Shown: positions 31,683 through 40,361 of the stretch, one piece after another | Layout of the letters: each line of letters opens with the position of its first letter | Position numbering within the stretch: the stretch's first letter is position 1 | Source: Candidatus Nitrotoga sp. HW29 | Lineage (GTDB): Bacteria > Pseudomonadota > Gammaproteobacteria > Burkholderiales > Gallionellaceae | DNA: 64,000 nt | Direction of reading: 5' to 3' | Assembly: GCF_924101635.2 (NCBI RefSeq) | Contig: NZ_CAKMAA020000006.1 | Location: 1-64,000, forward strand | Notes under the pieces: generated by a model | Told to the model about the DNA's origin: nothing | The model's database searches: none | Seen by the model: only the letters and a program-made list of their open reading frames with translations | Made by a program: the position numbers and the translations under genes

Positions 31683-32795
31683 ATGAGTAATTTTCAACTC
31701 ACTATTGCTGAGGATCGTCTTACACTTTCGTTGAGGGGCCGGCTCGATGCATACTCGATTTTAGCTGTTTGGCGAGAGGCTAGTGAGGTGTTGGCTGAAA
31801 TCGACAGCGCCCGTGTGGTGATCGACGGCACACAGATCGACTATTGCGATACCGCCGGCGCGGCAATGCTGCTTGATCTCGCGCAAATCGCGCGCGCGAC
31901 AGGAGCCGAGACGGAGTTTGTCAACCTGTCCGAGCAGGTACAGCAGTTCCTTAAGCTGTTTGATCCGACCACGCTCGCTGCGCAGAACCGGCAGGAGGAT
32001 AGGTCGTCATGGCTCGAACGTATCGGTCAATGGGGCTCCCGTGTTGGCAACGAGTTCGTCACACTGATCAGTTTCGTCGGGGAAGCAGCATCGGCTCTGG
32101 TTATAGCCTTGCGCCATCCTGCGTGCATTCGATGGGGCGACGCTATGCGAATCGCTCGTGAGGCGGGTGTCGATGCATTACCCATCGTATCCCTCATCTC
32201 CTTTCTTATCGGCGTCATCCTCGCATTTCAGGCGGCCGCGGCCATGAGCCGTTTCGGTGCAGAAGTCTTTGTCGCGGATTTGGTTGGCCTGGCCGTCTTG
32301 CGCGAGCTCGGCCCCCTGATGACTGCAATTTTGCTCGCCGGACGCTCCGGGGCGGCATTTGCCGCAGAATTGGGCACAATGAAGGTGAATGAGGAAATTG
32401 ACGCACTCAGTACTCTCGGATTCGAACCGGTGCGCTTCCTTGCAGTGCCCCGCATTTTGGCCACTGTTGCAGTAATTCCGGTGCTCACCGTGTATGCAAA
32501 TCTGATCGGTCTTATTGGAGGTGCCATAGTCATGATGGGATTCGGTATTTCGCTGGTATCCTATTATCAGGAGCTTCTCGGGGTGTTGAGTCTCTCCGAT
32601 CTATTGACCGGACTTGGCAAGGCACTGCTTTTCGGTGTGATTGTCGCAGGCGTTGGCTGCCTGCGCGGTTTGCAGGCAGGTCTTGGCGCTGCGGCGGTGG
32701 GACGTTCCGCGACGAGCGCAGTAGTGAGCGCGATTGTGCTCATCGTTGCTGTTGACGGTCTCTTTACTGTCATTTTCTATTACGCGGGGATCTGA
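31683..32795 (+). CDS. MlaE-like lipid ABC permease with N-terminal STAS domain
   Basis: The 370-residue product fuses a STAS domain (residues 1-100, with VVIDGTQIDYCDTAGAAML) to an MlaE-type permease (about 115-370). The permease has ALPIVSLISFLIGVILAF, LAVLRELGPLMTAILLAGR and five or six hydrophobic helices. In E. coli Mla the STAS protein MlaB is separate; here it is built in. It should form the inner-membrane core of a retrograde or anterograde phospholipid transporter with the next three genes. The ATPase starts 2 bases after the stop. The region is richer in C-ending codons than the housekeeping genes nearby, which may hint at transfer. Confidence 0.9.
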   Translation: MSNFQLTIAEDRLTLSLRGRLDAYSILAVWREASEVLAEIDSARVVIDGTQIDYCDTAGAAMLLDLAQIARATGAETEFVNLSEQVQQFLKLFDPTTLAAQNRQEDRSSWLERIGQWGSRVGNEFVTLISFVGEAASALVIALRHPACIRWGDAMRIAREAGVDALPIVSLISFLIGVILAFQAAAAMSRFGAEVFVADLVGLAVLRELGPLMTAILLAGRSGAAFAAELGTMKVNEEIDALSTLGFEPVRFLAVPRILATVAVIPVLTVYANLIGLIGGAIVMMGFGISLVSYYQELLGVLSLSDLLTGLGKALLFGVIVAGVGCLRGLQAGLGAAAVGRSATSAVVSAIVLIVAVDGLFTVIFYYAGI

Positions 32796-32797
32796 CA

Positions 32798-33547
32798 ATG
32801 TCACCTATTATACGTGTCAACAATCTTACTGCTGGATTCGCTGATCGCATCGTGCTGCGCGATATTTCATTTGACGTGCAGCGAGGAGAGGTGTTTGTCA
32901 TTGTAGGTGGATCAGGCAGCGGCAAAAGCACGTTGCTTAAGCATATGATTGGCCTGTATCAACCACAATGCGGTACGATCTGCATCGAAGGAGAGGATAT
33001 CGTCGCGGCGCACGGCTCGGAGCGGCAATCCATTCTGCGCAAGATTGGGGTTTCATTTCAGACGGGAGCGCTTTTCGGGTCGATGAGCATCTTGGACAAT
33101 GTGTGCCTTCCGCTGGAAGCGTATACCGACCTTCCAAAACAGGCTATTGCGATGATCGCGCGCATGAAATTGCAGCTTGTGTCGCTCGGGGATGCGGCTA
33201 ACCGCATGCCTGCGGAGCTCTCGGGCGGAATGCGCAAACGTGCAGCCATCGCGCGCGCCATGGCGCTGGATCCACTGATCCTGTTTCTCGATGAGCCTTC
33301 GGCTGGACTTGACCCAGTGCTTTCGGCAGAACTCGACGCATTACTTCTGAACCTGTCGCGCGTACTACACGTGACGCTGGTTGTGGTGACCCACGAGCTG
33401 AACAGCATCTTTACTATCGCAGACAGGATACTGATGCTCGATGGCGCCACGCAGACAATTGCTGCAGATGGACCGCTGCTAAAACTTCTTGCGCACGCAA
33501 ATCCACAAGTTCGTCGTTTTTTCGCACCGAATAAGGAGCAAATGTGA
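32798..33547 (+). CDS. MlaF-like ABC transporter ATPase
   Basis: The 249-residue ATPase has Walker A GGSGSGKST (residues 37-45), a Q-loop, the signature ELSGGMRKRAAIARA, Walker B LILFLDEPSAGLDPV and the H-loop VVTHE. This variant signature and the DEPSAGLDP motif are typical of MlaF/Ttg2A lipid exporters. It energises the STAS-permease encoded just upstream. Its last 4 bases overlap the MCE gene, indicating a single operon. Confidence 0.92.
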   Translation: MSPIIRVNNLTAGFADRIVLRDISFDVQRGEVFVIVGGSGSGKSTLLKHMIGLYQPQCGTICIEGEDIVAAHGSERQSILRKIGVSFQTGALFGSMSILDNVCLPLEAYTDLPKQAIAMIARMKLQLVSLGDAANRMPAELSGGMRKRAAIARAMALDPLILFLDEPSAGLDPVLSAELDALLLNLSRVLHVTLVVVTHELNSIFTIADRILMLDGATQTIAADGPLLKLLAHANPQVRRFFAPNKEQM

Positions 33548-34554
33548 CCAGCCATTTCAAACTTGGACTTTTTATTATTATCGGTTTTGGAATACTTTGC
33601 GTGATGGTGATCGCGCTTGGTGCCAGAACACTTTTTCAGTCGGCTGTAGTTTTTGAAACTTATATCAACGGGTCTGTCCAAGGTCTGGAAGTGGGTTCAG
33701 CTGTTAAGTACCGAGGAGTCGTCATCGGTAAGGTGAGCAAGATTACTTTTACTTACACAGTTTACGAGCAAGAGAAACCGCTCGACGCACGGAAGCCTTA
33801 CGTCATGATTCTAGCTAAGGTACGGCCCGAGTTAATTGGCGTGGAAACGGTAAGCAATGAGCAACTACAAACGCAGATAGATCGTGGGCTGCGAATGAGA
33901 CTTGCCTCAGTTGGGATCACCGGCACTTCTTTTCTCGAGCTCGACTACGTCAAACCAAAAAACAATCCACATTTGCTAATCGACTGGAAGCCCCAAAATT
34001 ACTATGTGCCATCCGCGGAAGGATTGGTCGCGCAGATTTCAAGCGCCGCCGAAGCCTTTGCCCAAAGATTGGAGCATATCGATATTGAAGCCGTGTTGAC
34101 GAACATTAATTCTTTCACCGCCACCGCGCAGCGTAAACTTGATGAGTTACCGATCGAACGCCTCAGCAGTGAGGGATTGATGCTGATGCGAGAGATGGGT
34201 ATCACTAACAGCAAACTGCAAGCGACGATTGTGGGGTTGAACGATATTGTCGGTGATCCCGCTTGGAAAGTTACTTTAAAGCACACAGGCAGTGCCAGCA
34301 GTGATGTGGCTGCAGCGGCCGCGCGGATTCGCAAAATTACTGAATCCGGTCAGATCGAAAACGTGCTGGCACGTGTCAACCGCTTGGCTCAGCGCGCTGA
34401 CCGGTTAGTTGCCGGTGAGGAGGACGATATCGCTTCGATTGTAGGCAATATGCGCAGGGCTTCGGAGAACTTGCAACTGCTAAGCGAAGACCTGAAGCGC
34501 AATCCCTCGCGCCTTCTGCGCAGCGCACCCCCACCGGAGATCAAGCGACCATGA
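33544..34554 (+). CDS. MCE/MlaD-family lipid-binding protein
   Basis: The 336-residue product has one N-terminal membrane anchor (about residues 7-28) and a single MCE domain (about 38-130, with GSVQGLEVGSAVKYRGVVIGKV), followed by a long alpha-helical tail (about 150-320). MCE proteins form periplasmic hexamers that ferry lipids. The start is GTG at 33544, overlapping the ATPase stop. The helical tail suggests a needle or tube extension longer than in E. coli MlaD (183 residues). Its end overlaps the next gene by 4 bases. Confidence 0.9.
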   Translation: MTSHFKLGLFIIIGFGILCVMVIALGARTLFQSAVVFETYINGSVQGLEVGSAVKYRGVVIGKVSKITFTYTVYEQEKPLDARKPYVMILAKVRPELIGVETVSNEQLQTQIDRGLRMRLASVGITGTSFLELDYVKPKNNPHLLIDWKPQNYYVPSAEGLVAQISSAAEAFAQRLEHIDIEAVLTNINSFTATAQRKLDELPIERLSSEGLMLMREMGITNSKLQATIVGLNDIVGDPAWKVTLKHTGSASSDVAAAAARIRKITESGQIENVLARVNRLAQRADRLVAGEEDDIASIVGNMRRASENLQLLSEDLKRNPSRLLRSAPPPEIKRP

Positions 34555-35144
34555 CGACACGATGGATAATTTTGCTGCTCTTGGCTATGCTTGGCGGATG
34601 TAGCTTCAATATGACGCAGCCTGCCAGGGAAACAGGCAGGTTTGTTATTCCCGAGCCACCTGCGAATACTGCCGCGTCGACCACTCCGCGACCAGGGGTG
34701 TTGGGGATCGGACGCTGCATTGTTACGCCACCGTTTGACGTTCGAGGTTTGGTGTATCGTACCGATGAACTCCGGTATCAAGCGGACTATTACAACGAAT
34801 TTTTCGCAGCACCGGACGAATCCATCCGCAGCCGCATCGCTGGCTATTTCGCGCACGCGAAGCCGTACGAGAGCGTCATTCTTGCTGAAAATTTGAATGC
34901 ATCGTATGAGCTCAGAGCTACCATCAAGGAGATATATGGCGACATTCGGGACCAAGCGCGACCCGCTGCGGTGTTGACCATCCATTGGTATCTTCTACGT
35001 AACTCCTCGGAAGTACTTCTTGATCGTGAATACAGCGAGCACGTATTGCTTCCTGACGGTTCGCCCGAGGCGCTGATGCGTGGTTTCGGCAGTGGGCTAT
35101 ATCGTATGTTGAATTTACTTGTCCGTGAGTTCCCTCCGCCATGA
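34551..35144 (+). CDS. ABC-type transport auxiliary lipoprotein (PqiC-like)
   Basis: The 197-residue product has a short signal peptide with lipobox LGGC (residues 14-17), so it is an outer-membrane lipoprotein. The body fits the ABC transport auxiliary lipoprotein family (PqiC/DUF330-like): VTPPFDVRGLVYR, YQADYYNEFFAAPDE and a final Leu-rich helix. Such proteins receive or dock the MCE needle at the outer membrane. With the three preceding genes it completes a four-gene lipid-transport system. The operon seems to end here. Confidence 0.85.
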   Translation: MTTRWIILLLLAMLGGCSFNMTQPARETGRFVIPEPPANTAASTTPRPGVLGIGRCIVTPPFDVRGLVYRTDELRYQADYYNEFFAAPDESIRSRIAGYFAHAKPYESVILAENLNASYELRATIKEIYGDIRDQARPAAVLTIHWYLLRNSSEVLLDREYSEHVLLPDGSPEALMRGFGSGLYRMLNLLVREFPPP

Positions 35145-35292
35145 CGCGACAGGTTGATTTGAGAGAAAGAAAATATTTGCAATGACTGATTGGAAATATG
35201 GCACTTTGATTCGGAGCATTTCACGATGGAATGACCAGAAGAAACTGTTAGGGTAAAATACACTGCAACTTTAGTAATTGGAAAGTACATAC

Positions 35293-35556
35293 ATGCCAGC
35301 AAAATCCCAAAAACCCCCCAGCTTTGAGGTAGCACTGGCCGAACTGGAGCAGGTAGTCGCTGACATGGAGGTAGGCAAGTTGTCGTTGGAAGACTCGCTG
35401 TCAGCTTATCGACGCGGTGCCGAGCTGTTGCAGGTTTGCCGGGGCCGGTTGGAGGATGCGCAACAGCAGGTGCGTATTCTGGAAGAAGGCACGCTACAAA
35501 ATTTTTTTACCAATCCGACTAGCGTGAGTGATTTTGCCAAGCGAGAAGAGGACTAG
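35293..35556 (+). CDS. xseB: exodeoxyribonuclease VII small subunit
   Basis: XseB pairs with XseA to degrade single-stranded DNA. The 87-residue product is helical with the family pattern SFEVALAELEQVVADMEVGKLSLEDSL (spread over residues 11-37). ATG 35293 is preferred over the in-frame TTG 35278 because conservation begins near FEVALAEL. It stands before ispA and dxs, the standard xseB-ispA-dxs operon. Confidence 0.93.
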   Translation: MPAKSQKPPSFEVALAELEQVVADMEVGKLSLEDSLSAYRRGAELLQVCRGRLEDAQQQVRILEEGTLQNFFTNPTSVSDFAKREED

Positions 35557-35563
35557 ATCTAAG

Positions 35564-36460
35564 ATGCCTGGTATTGATTTTCAAATGTGGGCAAGTTCCC
35601 ATCAGAGTCGTTTTGAGGATCAGTTACAACAGTTGTTGCCACAACCGGATATTGCTCCGCAGCGTTTGCATGAAGCTATGCGCTACAGTGTATTGGATGG
35701 GGGTAAGCGTGTGCGCCCGCTGTTGGCGTTTGCTGCGGGTGATTTGGTCGGGGCGGACAGCATGCGTGTCAATATAGTCGCTGCTGCCGTCGAACTGATT
35801 CACGCTTATTCATTGGTACACGACGACATGCCATGCATGGACAATGATGTGCTTCGACGGGGTAAACCTACCTGCCATGTTGAGTACGATGACGCCACTG
35901 CGTTGCTGGTTGGTGATAGTTTGCAAAGCTTGGCGTTCCAGTTGATTACTGAGCATCAACTCAGTAATAATGCCGTACAACAATTGGCTATGATCAAGCT
36001 ATTGGCTACCGCATCCGGGTCGCGTGGTATGGCGGGCGGACAAGCGATTGATTTAGCGAGTGTGGGCAACCAGCTAAGTGTACCGGAACTTGAATTCATG
36101 CATATCCATAAAACGGGTGCGCTGATTCGTGCTGCTGTTTTGCTTGGTGCCCAGTGTGGATCTGCGCTAGAGGAAGTGGAATTGGCCAGGCTTGATCGCT
36201 ACGGAAAATGTGTCGGATTGGCTTTCCAGGTGGTGGATGATGTACTCGACAGTGAGGCGGACACTGTCACTTTAGGTAAAACCGCGGGTAAGGATGCCAA
36301 ACAGGACAAGCCTACTTATGTCACGCTACTTGGCGTGCAGGCAGCTAAACAGATGGCGGCGGAATTGCATGACGAAGCATTGGAAGCGCTGGTGGAGTTC
36401 GGTGAGTCAGCACGTCGCTTACGTGAGATAGCTAATTTTATTTTACTAAGAAAATTTTGA
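35564..36460 (+). CDS. ispA: farnesyl diphosphate synthase
   Basis: IspA condenses DMAPP and IPP to geranyl and then farnesyl diphosphate, the precursor of undecaprenyl phosphate and quinone tails. The product is 298 residues from ATG 35564. Key motifs are [11 protein letters not shown], the first Asp-rich motif [19 protein letters not shown], and the second Asp-rich motif VDDVLD. A longer frame from GTG 35528 would overlap xseB and adds non-conserved residues. The stop shares one base with the dxs ATG. Confidence 0.95.
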   Translation: MPGIDFQMWASSHQSRFEDQLQQLLPQPDIAPQRLHEAMRYSVLDGGKRVRPLLAFAAGDLVGADSMRVNIVAAAVELIHAYSLVHDDMPCMDNDVLRRGKPTCHVEYDDATALLVGDSLQSLAFQLITEHQLSNNAVQQLAMIKLLATASGSRGMAGGQAIDLASVGNQLSVPELEFMHIHKTGALIRAAVLLGAQCGSALEEVELARLDRYGKCVGLAFQVVDDVLDSEADTVTLGKTAGKDAKQDKPTYVTLLGVQAAKQMAAELHDEALEALVEFGESARRLREIANFILLRKF

Positions 36461-38328
36461 TGGTTTCGTTGCTCAATACCATCAATACCCCGGAAGTTTT
36501 ACGCCAACTGGATCGCAAGCAATTGCCTCAACTGGCGGACGAGTTGCGCCAGTTTTTAGTAGAGTCTGTGAGTAAGACGGGTGGGCACCTGTCTTCCAAT
36601 CTCGGTACGATAGAATTAACCATTGCATTGCACTACGTTTTTAATACACCGCATGACAAGCTGGTGTGGGATGTGGGTCATCAAACCTACGCACACAAGA
36701 TACTTACGGAACGCCGTGAAGCAATGAAAACCCTGCGTATGACAGGTGGTATTTCGGGTTTCCCTAATCGCGCTGAAAGTGCCTATGATGCTTTTGGCAC
36801 CGCGCATTCCAGTACATCGATCAGCGCAGCGCTAGGAATGTCGGTGGCAGCGAAAATTGATGGAAGCGATCGCTGTGCGGTGGCTATCATTGGTGATGGT
36901 GCGATGAGCGGTGGCATGGCATTTGAGGCACTTAACAATGCGGGTGCGATGGATACTAACCTGTTGGTGATCCTCAATGACAATGACATGTCTATATCGC
37001 GACCAGTGGGTGCGCTCAATAATTATTTTGCCAAGCTAATGTCAGGACGTTTTTATTCTGCCATGCGACGCGGTAGTGAAAAAATGCTGAAAGGTATGCC
37101 GCCCGTATTGGAGTTTGCCAAGCGTGCCGAGGAGCACGTCAAGGGCATGGTTACACCGGGTACGTTGTTTGAAGAATTTGGTTTCAACTACATCGGTCCG
37201 ATCGATGGGCACGATCTTGATACCTTAGTCACAACTCTTGGAAACATACGTCAGCTCAAAGGGCCGCAATTTTTGCATGTCGTTACGCAAAAAGGCAAAG
37301 GCTACACTCGCGCAGAAGAAGATTGCCTGCTTTATCATGGCGTGGGTAAGTTTGATCCAGAGCAAGGCATCGTTACCAAACCTGTCCAGAAAAATATTGA
37401 AGGGCAAGTCAGCAAGCTTACGTACACCCAGGTTTTTGGTGAATGGTTGTGCGATATGGCAGAGCAGGATAAGCGTTTAATAGGCATTACCCCTGCCATG
37501 TGCGAGGGTTCCGGCCTGGTTGAATTTTCAAAAAGATTTCCACAACGTTATTTTGACGTAGGTATTGCCGAGCAACATGCACTGACCTTCGCCGCCGGGC
37601 TTGCGTGTGAAGGATATAAGCCGGTCGTGGCGATTTATTCCACTTTTTTGCAACGAGCTTACGATCAACTGATACACGATATCGCGATTCAAAACCTACC
37701 GGTGTTGCTGGCAATAGATCGTGCCGGGCTGGTTGGCGCGGATGGCGCTACGCATGCGGGTAGTTTTGATCTGAGTTTTTTGCGCTGCATTCCCAACATG
37801 ACAGTAATGGTTCCTGCTGACGAGAATGAGTGTCGCCAGTTGTTATACACGGCGTTTCAGTTGAATACACCGACTGCTGTGCGTTATCCGCGGGGCTATG
37901 GATCGGGTGTTGCGCCACGTAAGGAAATGCAGGCACTGTCTTTGGGTAAGGGTGAAGTGCGTCGTACGGGCTCAGGTGTCGCAATTTTATCTTTTGGTTC
38001 TATGCTGGGCCCAGCTCTTGTTGCTGCAGATTCACTCAATGCCACGGTTGCTAACATGCGCTTTGTTAAGCCTCTGGATACAGAGCTGGTGTTGCATTTG
38101 GGGCGCGAGCATGCTTTGCTTGTTACGATAGAAGAAAATACCATCCAAGGCGGAGCGGGTAGCGCGGTGGCCGAGTGCTTGCAACAGCACGGTATGACAA
38201 ACGCACTGCTCCAACTTGGATTACCAGATAGATTTTTGGAGCAAGGAGAGACAGAAAAAATGTTGGCTGCATGCGGTTTGGACGCAACAGGTATTGTTGC
38301 CGCAATTCGTCAAAAAATGTCTTTATAA
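36460..38328 (+). CDS. dxs: 1-deoxy-D-xylulose-5-phosphate synthase
   Basis: DXS joins pyruvate and glyceraldehyde-3-phosphate to start the MEP isoprenoid pathway. The 622-residue product has the thiamine diphosphate motif [33 protein letters not shown], the catalytic Glu in [17 protein letters not shown], and the C-terminal transketolase domain. The ATG uses the last base of the ispA stop (TGATG), so translation is coupled. Together with ispA it supplies prenyl precursors. Confidence 0.97.
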   Translation: MVSLLNTINTPEVLRQLDRKQLPQLADELRQFLVESVSKTGGHLSSNLGTIELTIALHYVFNTPHDKLVWDVGHQTYAHKILTERREAMKTLRMTGGISGFPNRAESAYDAFGTAHSSTSISAALGMSVAAKIDGSDRCAVAIIGDGAMSGGMAFEALNNAGAMDTNLLVILNDNDMSISRPVGALNNYFAKLMSGRFYSAMRRGSEKMLKGMPPVLEFAKRAEEHVKGMVTPGTLFEEFGFNYIGPIDGHDLDTLVTTLGNIRQLKGPQFLHVVTQKGKGYTRAEEDCLLYHGVGKFDPEQGIVTKPVQKNIEGQVSKLTYTQVFGEWLCDMAEQDKRLIGITPAMCEGSGLVEFSKRFPQRYFDVGIAEQHALTFAAGLACEGYKPVVAIYSTFLQRAYDQLIHDIAIQNLPVLLAIDRAGLVGADGATHAGSFDLSFLRCIPNMTVMVPADENECRQLLYTAFQLNTPTAVRYPRGYGSGVAPRKEMQALSLGKGEVRRTGSGVAILSFGSMLGPALVAADSLNATVANMRFVKPLDTELVLHLGREHALLVTIEENTIQGGAGSAVAECLQQHGMTNALLQLGLPDRFLEQGETEKMLAACGLDATGIVAAIRQKMSL

Positions 38329-38561
38329 ATTGAAGTGTTGTATTTCTCAAGAGTAGATAACTGATAAAGTCTTAAGCTATCTTACAGATCTCGAAAGATA
38401 TATAAATCCAATCAATGAATTATTAAATTTACTTTTGAAGTAAACTTAATAATAAGTAAATAGTCATCAAAATATATTTGATTGCAAAAAATCACAGTGT
38501 GATCAATATGTAGTAGTAAAAGGTGTTACGGCATAATTTCAATATAAACGGAGGATAGACC

Positions 38562-39221
38562 ATGTCACTACGGATTAATGATGAAGCACCAAATTTTACT
38601 GCCCCCACAACTCAAGGTACCATTAATTTTCATGAGTGGATTGGTAACGGTTGGGCAATATTATTTTCTCATCCAAAAGATTTTACGCCAGTATGTACAA
38701 CTGAATTAGGCTACATGGCAAAACTAGAGCCAGAGTTTACAAAACGGAATTGCAAAATAATTGGATTAAGTGTTGATCCAGTGGATAACCATACAAAATG
38801 GGCAAAAGATATTCAGGAAACACAAGGTTATGCTGTTAATTATCCTATGATCGGAGATGAAAATTTAACTGTAGCAAAGCTCTATAACATGCTGCCCGCT
38901 TCAGAAACGGGGACATCCGAGGGGCGTACTGCGGCTACGAATGCAACGGTCCGTTCAGTCTTTATTATCGGCCCAGATAAAAAAATTAAATTGACACTGA
39001 CCTACCCGATGTCCACCGGTCGAAATTTTGATGAGATCTTGCGTGTTCTGGATTCCATGCAGCTCACCGCCAGATCCAAAGTCGCTACACCTGTTAATTG
39101 GAAAAATGGTGATGACGTAATTATCGTGCCGTCGGTATCGGATGATGATGCAAAGGCGATGTTCCCGGAAGGTTGGAAAACAGTTAAACCTTATTTACGT
39201 GTAGTCAAGCAACCGAGCTAA
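38562..39221 (+). CDS. 1-Cys (Prx6-type) peroxiredoxin
   Basis: The 219-residue protein reduces peroxides. The peroxidatic Cys45 sits in HPKDFTPVCTTELG, and the C-terminal extension with TPVNWKNGDDVIIVPSV is characteristic of the Prx6/AhpC-like 1-Cys group. Cys64 (RNCKI) is not at a standard resolving position. A 230-base AT-rich leader precedes it, and CGGAGGA before the ATG is a strong ribosome binding site. A perfect 9-bp stem (39238-39246 with 39256-39264) lies after the stop without a T-run. It stands alone between dxs and folE2. Confidence 0.93.
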   Translation: MSLRINDEAPNFTAPTTQGTINFHEWIGNGWAILFSHPKDFTPVCTTELGYMAKLEPEFTKRNCKIIGLSVDPVDNHTKWAKDIQETQGYAVNYPMIGDENLTVAKLYNMLPASETGTSEGRTAATNATVRSVFIIGPDKKIKLTLTYPMSTGRNFDEILRVLDSMQLTARSKVATPVNWKNGDDVIIVPSVSDDDAKAMFPEGWKTVKPYLRVVKQPS

Positions 39222-39381
39222 AAGGTGATTTTGTGAGGGATTCCCTTGATGTCCCAGGGAATCCGCAAAACTTGACCTTGATGTTCGCCGAATTGAATTT
39301 TTGTTTATTATCTTAAATGCTGAGACTTATGTGTGTTTAGCTTAATGCGGTTAAACGACTTTTGTCTGCATTCAGGCTGTA

Positions 39382-39452
39382 TTACCCGATCTGTTTGGTA
39401 GCGGGTAACCTCGTTAGTAATATAGTCTGATAACGCTATAGACTATATTACT
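39382..39452. promoter_or_regulatory. two consecutive inverted repeats upstream of folE2
   Basis: TTACCCG (39382-39388) pairs with CGGGTAA (39402-39408). Downstream, AGTAATATAGTCT (39416-39428) is perfectly complementary to 39440-39452 around an 11-base spacer. The second lies 56 bases before the folE2 ATG and could be an operator or leader hairpin. It does not resemble the Zur consensus I know. Confidence 0.5.
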
Positions 39453-39507
39453 GTAATTATATCTATCTGAATTCCTGTATCTCTCTGGCTATATACATTG
39501 CGCAAAC

Positions 39508-40314
39508 ATGAACTCTCCCCAGGCTATTCTTATCCCTGATGTACAAAATATGGCTGATACGCGCCACTTGGCGATTAACAAAGTCGGCATCAAGAGTATT
39601 CGTCATCCAGTGCAAGTTAAAGATAAAAAAGCGGTGGTGCAGCATACCGTTGCTATTTTTAATATGTATGTGCACTTGCCGCATAACTTCAAAGGCACGC
39701 ACATGTCGCGTTTTGTCGAGATCCTCAACCATCATGGGCGGGAGATTTCGGTAGAGTCATTTGAAAGCATTCTACGTGAGATGGTTGAGAAGTTAGAGGC
39801 TCAGTCTGGTTATATTGAAATGAACTTTCCTTATTTTATCAATAAGACTGCCCCGATCTCTGGTGTGCAGAGTTTGTTGGACTACGACGTTACTTTTATG
39901 GGCGAAATTAACAATGGGCAATACCGCTTTACCATGAAGGTAGTCGTGCCGGTAACCAGTCTGTGCCCATGCTCCAAAAAAATATCTGAGCGAGGCGCGC
40001 ACAATCAACGTTCACACGTGACAATTACCGTACGTACCAGCCGTTCTGTATGGATCGAGGAGGTAGTACGTTATGCCGAAGAGCAGGCATCTTGCGAACT
40101 GTATGGCTTACTTAAGCGCCCGGATGAGAAATTTGTCACTGAACGAGCTTATGATAATCCCAAGTTCGTTGAAGATATGGTGCGCGATGTTGCAGCAGTG
40201 CTTAATCGCGACGAACGTATTGAGGCGTATGTAGTTGAGTCGGAGAATTTTGAATCAATCCATAATCATTCGGCTTATGCATTGATAGAATGGGATAAAG
40301 GGGTGAACAACTGA
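39508..40314 (+). CDS. folE2: GTP cyclohydrolase IB (FolE2)
   Basis: FolE2 converts GTP to dihydroneopterin triphosphate, the entry to folate and to queuosine-type deazapurines. It replaces zinc-dependent FolE and can use other metals. The 268-residue product carries PDVQN, the metal/active-site Cys in [21 protein letters not shown] and the Glu-rich C-terminus [13 protein letters not shown], all family signatures. Two inverted repeats precede it. No folE is visible in the window. Confidence 0.95.
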   Translation: MNSPQAILIPDVQNMADTRHLAINKVGIKSIRHPVQVKDKKAVVQHTVAIFNMYVHLPHNFKGTHMSRFVEILNHHGREISVESFESILREMVEKLEAQSGYIEMNFPYFINKTAPISGVQSLLDYDVTFMGEINNGQYRFTMKVVVPVTSLCPCSKKISERGAHNQRSHVTITVRTSRSVWIEEVVRYAEEQASCELYGLLKRPDEKFVTERAYDNPKFVEDMVRDVAAVLNRDERIEAYVVESENFESIHNHSAYALIEWDKGVNN

Positions 40315-40361
40315 ACAACCTAAGGTCTGACCCTCATGGCCAAGCTCAGGAAGCACCCGCA

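Noticed and set aside
39416-39452. Zur operator upstream of folE2
   Set aside because: The inverted repeat does not fit the Zur consensus I know, so only a generic operator or hairpin is reported.
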